From: an uncultured Collinsella sp.
Lineage (GTDB): Bacteria; Actinomycetota; Coriobacteriia; Coriobacteriales; Coriobacteriaceae
Direction: 5' to 3'
Assembly (NCBI GenBank): GCA_902478995.1
Contig: CABSNF010000061.1
Span: forward strand, 1 to 12,470
DNA length: 12,470 nt
Below are positions 12,434-12,470 of the stretch, one piece after another. The position numbers were made by a program, and so were the translations under genes. Position 1 is the first letter of the stretch, and each line of letters starts with the position of its first letter. The notes beneath the pieces are model-generated. The model saw nothing but the letters and a program-made list of their open reading frames with translations. It did not search any database and was not told the origin of the DNA.

Positions 12434-12470
12434 GATGCGATATGTCGAGGCCCCTAGCCTGTCACGTAAT

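Noticed and set aside
12454..12470. Possible end of a minus-strand gene (stop at 12454-12456)
   Set aside because: Only four codons are visible, too few to support a coding call, although the nearby minus-facing terminator suggests such a gene.

Overview
This is a high-GC chromosomal segment with Shine-Dalgarno-led genes. Protein style and gene content (class III fructose-1,6-bisphosphatase, QueH-type queuosine synthesis, DegV, GtrA pairs) fit a gut Coriobacteriia actinobacterium, most likely Collinsella. That placement is inferred from recognition, not from a search. No rRNA, tRNA, phage, plasmid or insertion-sequence gene was seen.

Layout. Positions 1-215 hold terminators. Positions 216-2650 are a minus-strand operon: a DUF3267 membrane HExxH protein, then queH, then queA. 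The last two enzymes perform the final two steps of queuosine synthesis on tRNA. Divergent from it, 2783-4933 encodes a methionyl-tRNA-synthetase-like protein with a degenerate KMSKS region. A 112-bp inverted-repeat element then separates it from an NOP2/Sun-type RNA m5C methyltransferase (5091-6194). So the first half is mostly tRNA or RNA modification and charging. A small single-pass membrane protein too short for routine ORF calling lies on the minus strand at 6219-6389.

Positions 6581-7672 encode a conserved TIM-barrel-like protein of unknown function. It is followed by a good terminator and a convergent degV (7754-8644). The roughly 320-bp degV/fbp intergenic region is AT-rich and carries several short repeats and dyads. 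Class III fbp (8965-10881) is followed by tandem hairpins and then two paralogous GtrA-family membrane proteins (10960-11355 and 11575-11982). The gap between the two gtrA genes holds a strong hairpin and a possible short basic peptide ORF.

The most unusual part is the right end. Between the terminator after the second gtrA (12009-12046) and a minus-facing terminator (12396-12433) lies a degenerate 62-bp tandem array. It consists of 14-bp motifs (consensus GGAAAGCGCGTCCC) that strictly alternate in orientation. Eleven motifs are spaced 32/30/32/30 bp apart almost without indels, although their sequences have diverged. It is not protein-coding and not a CRISPR array, and I do not recognise it as a described element.
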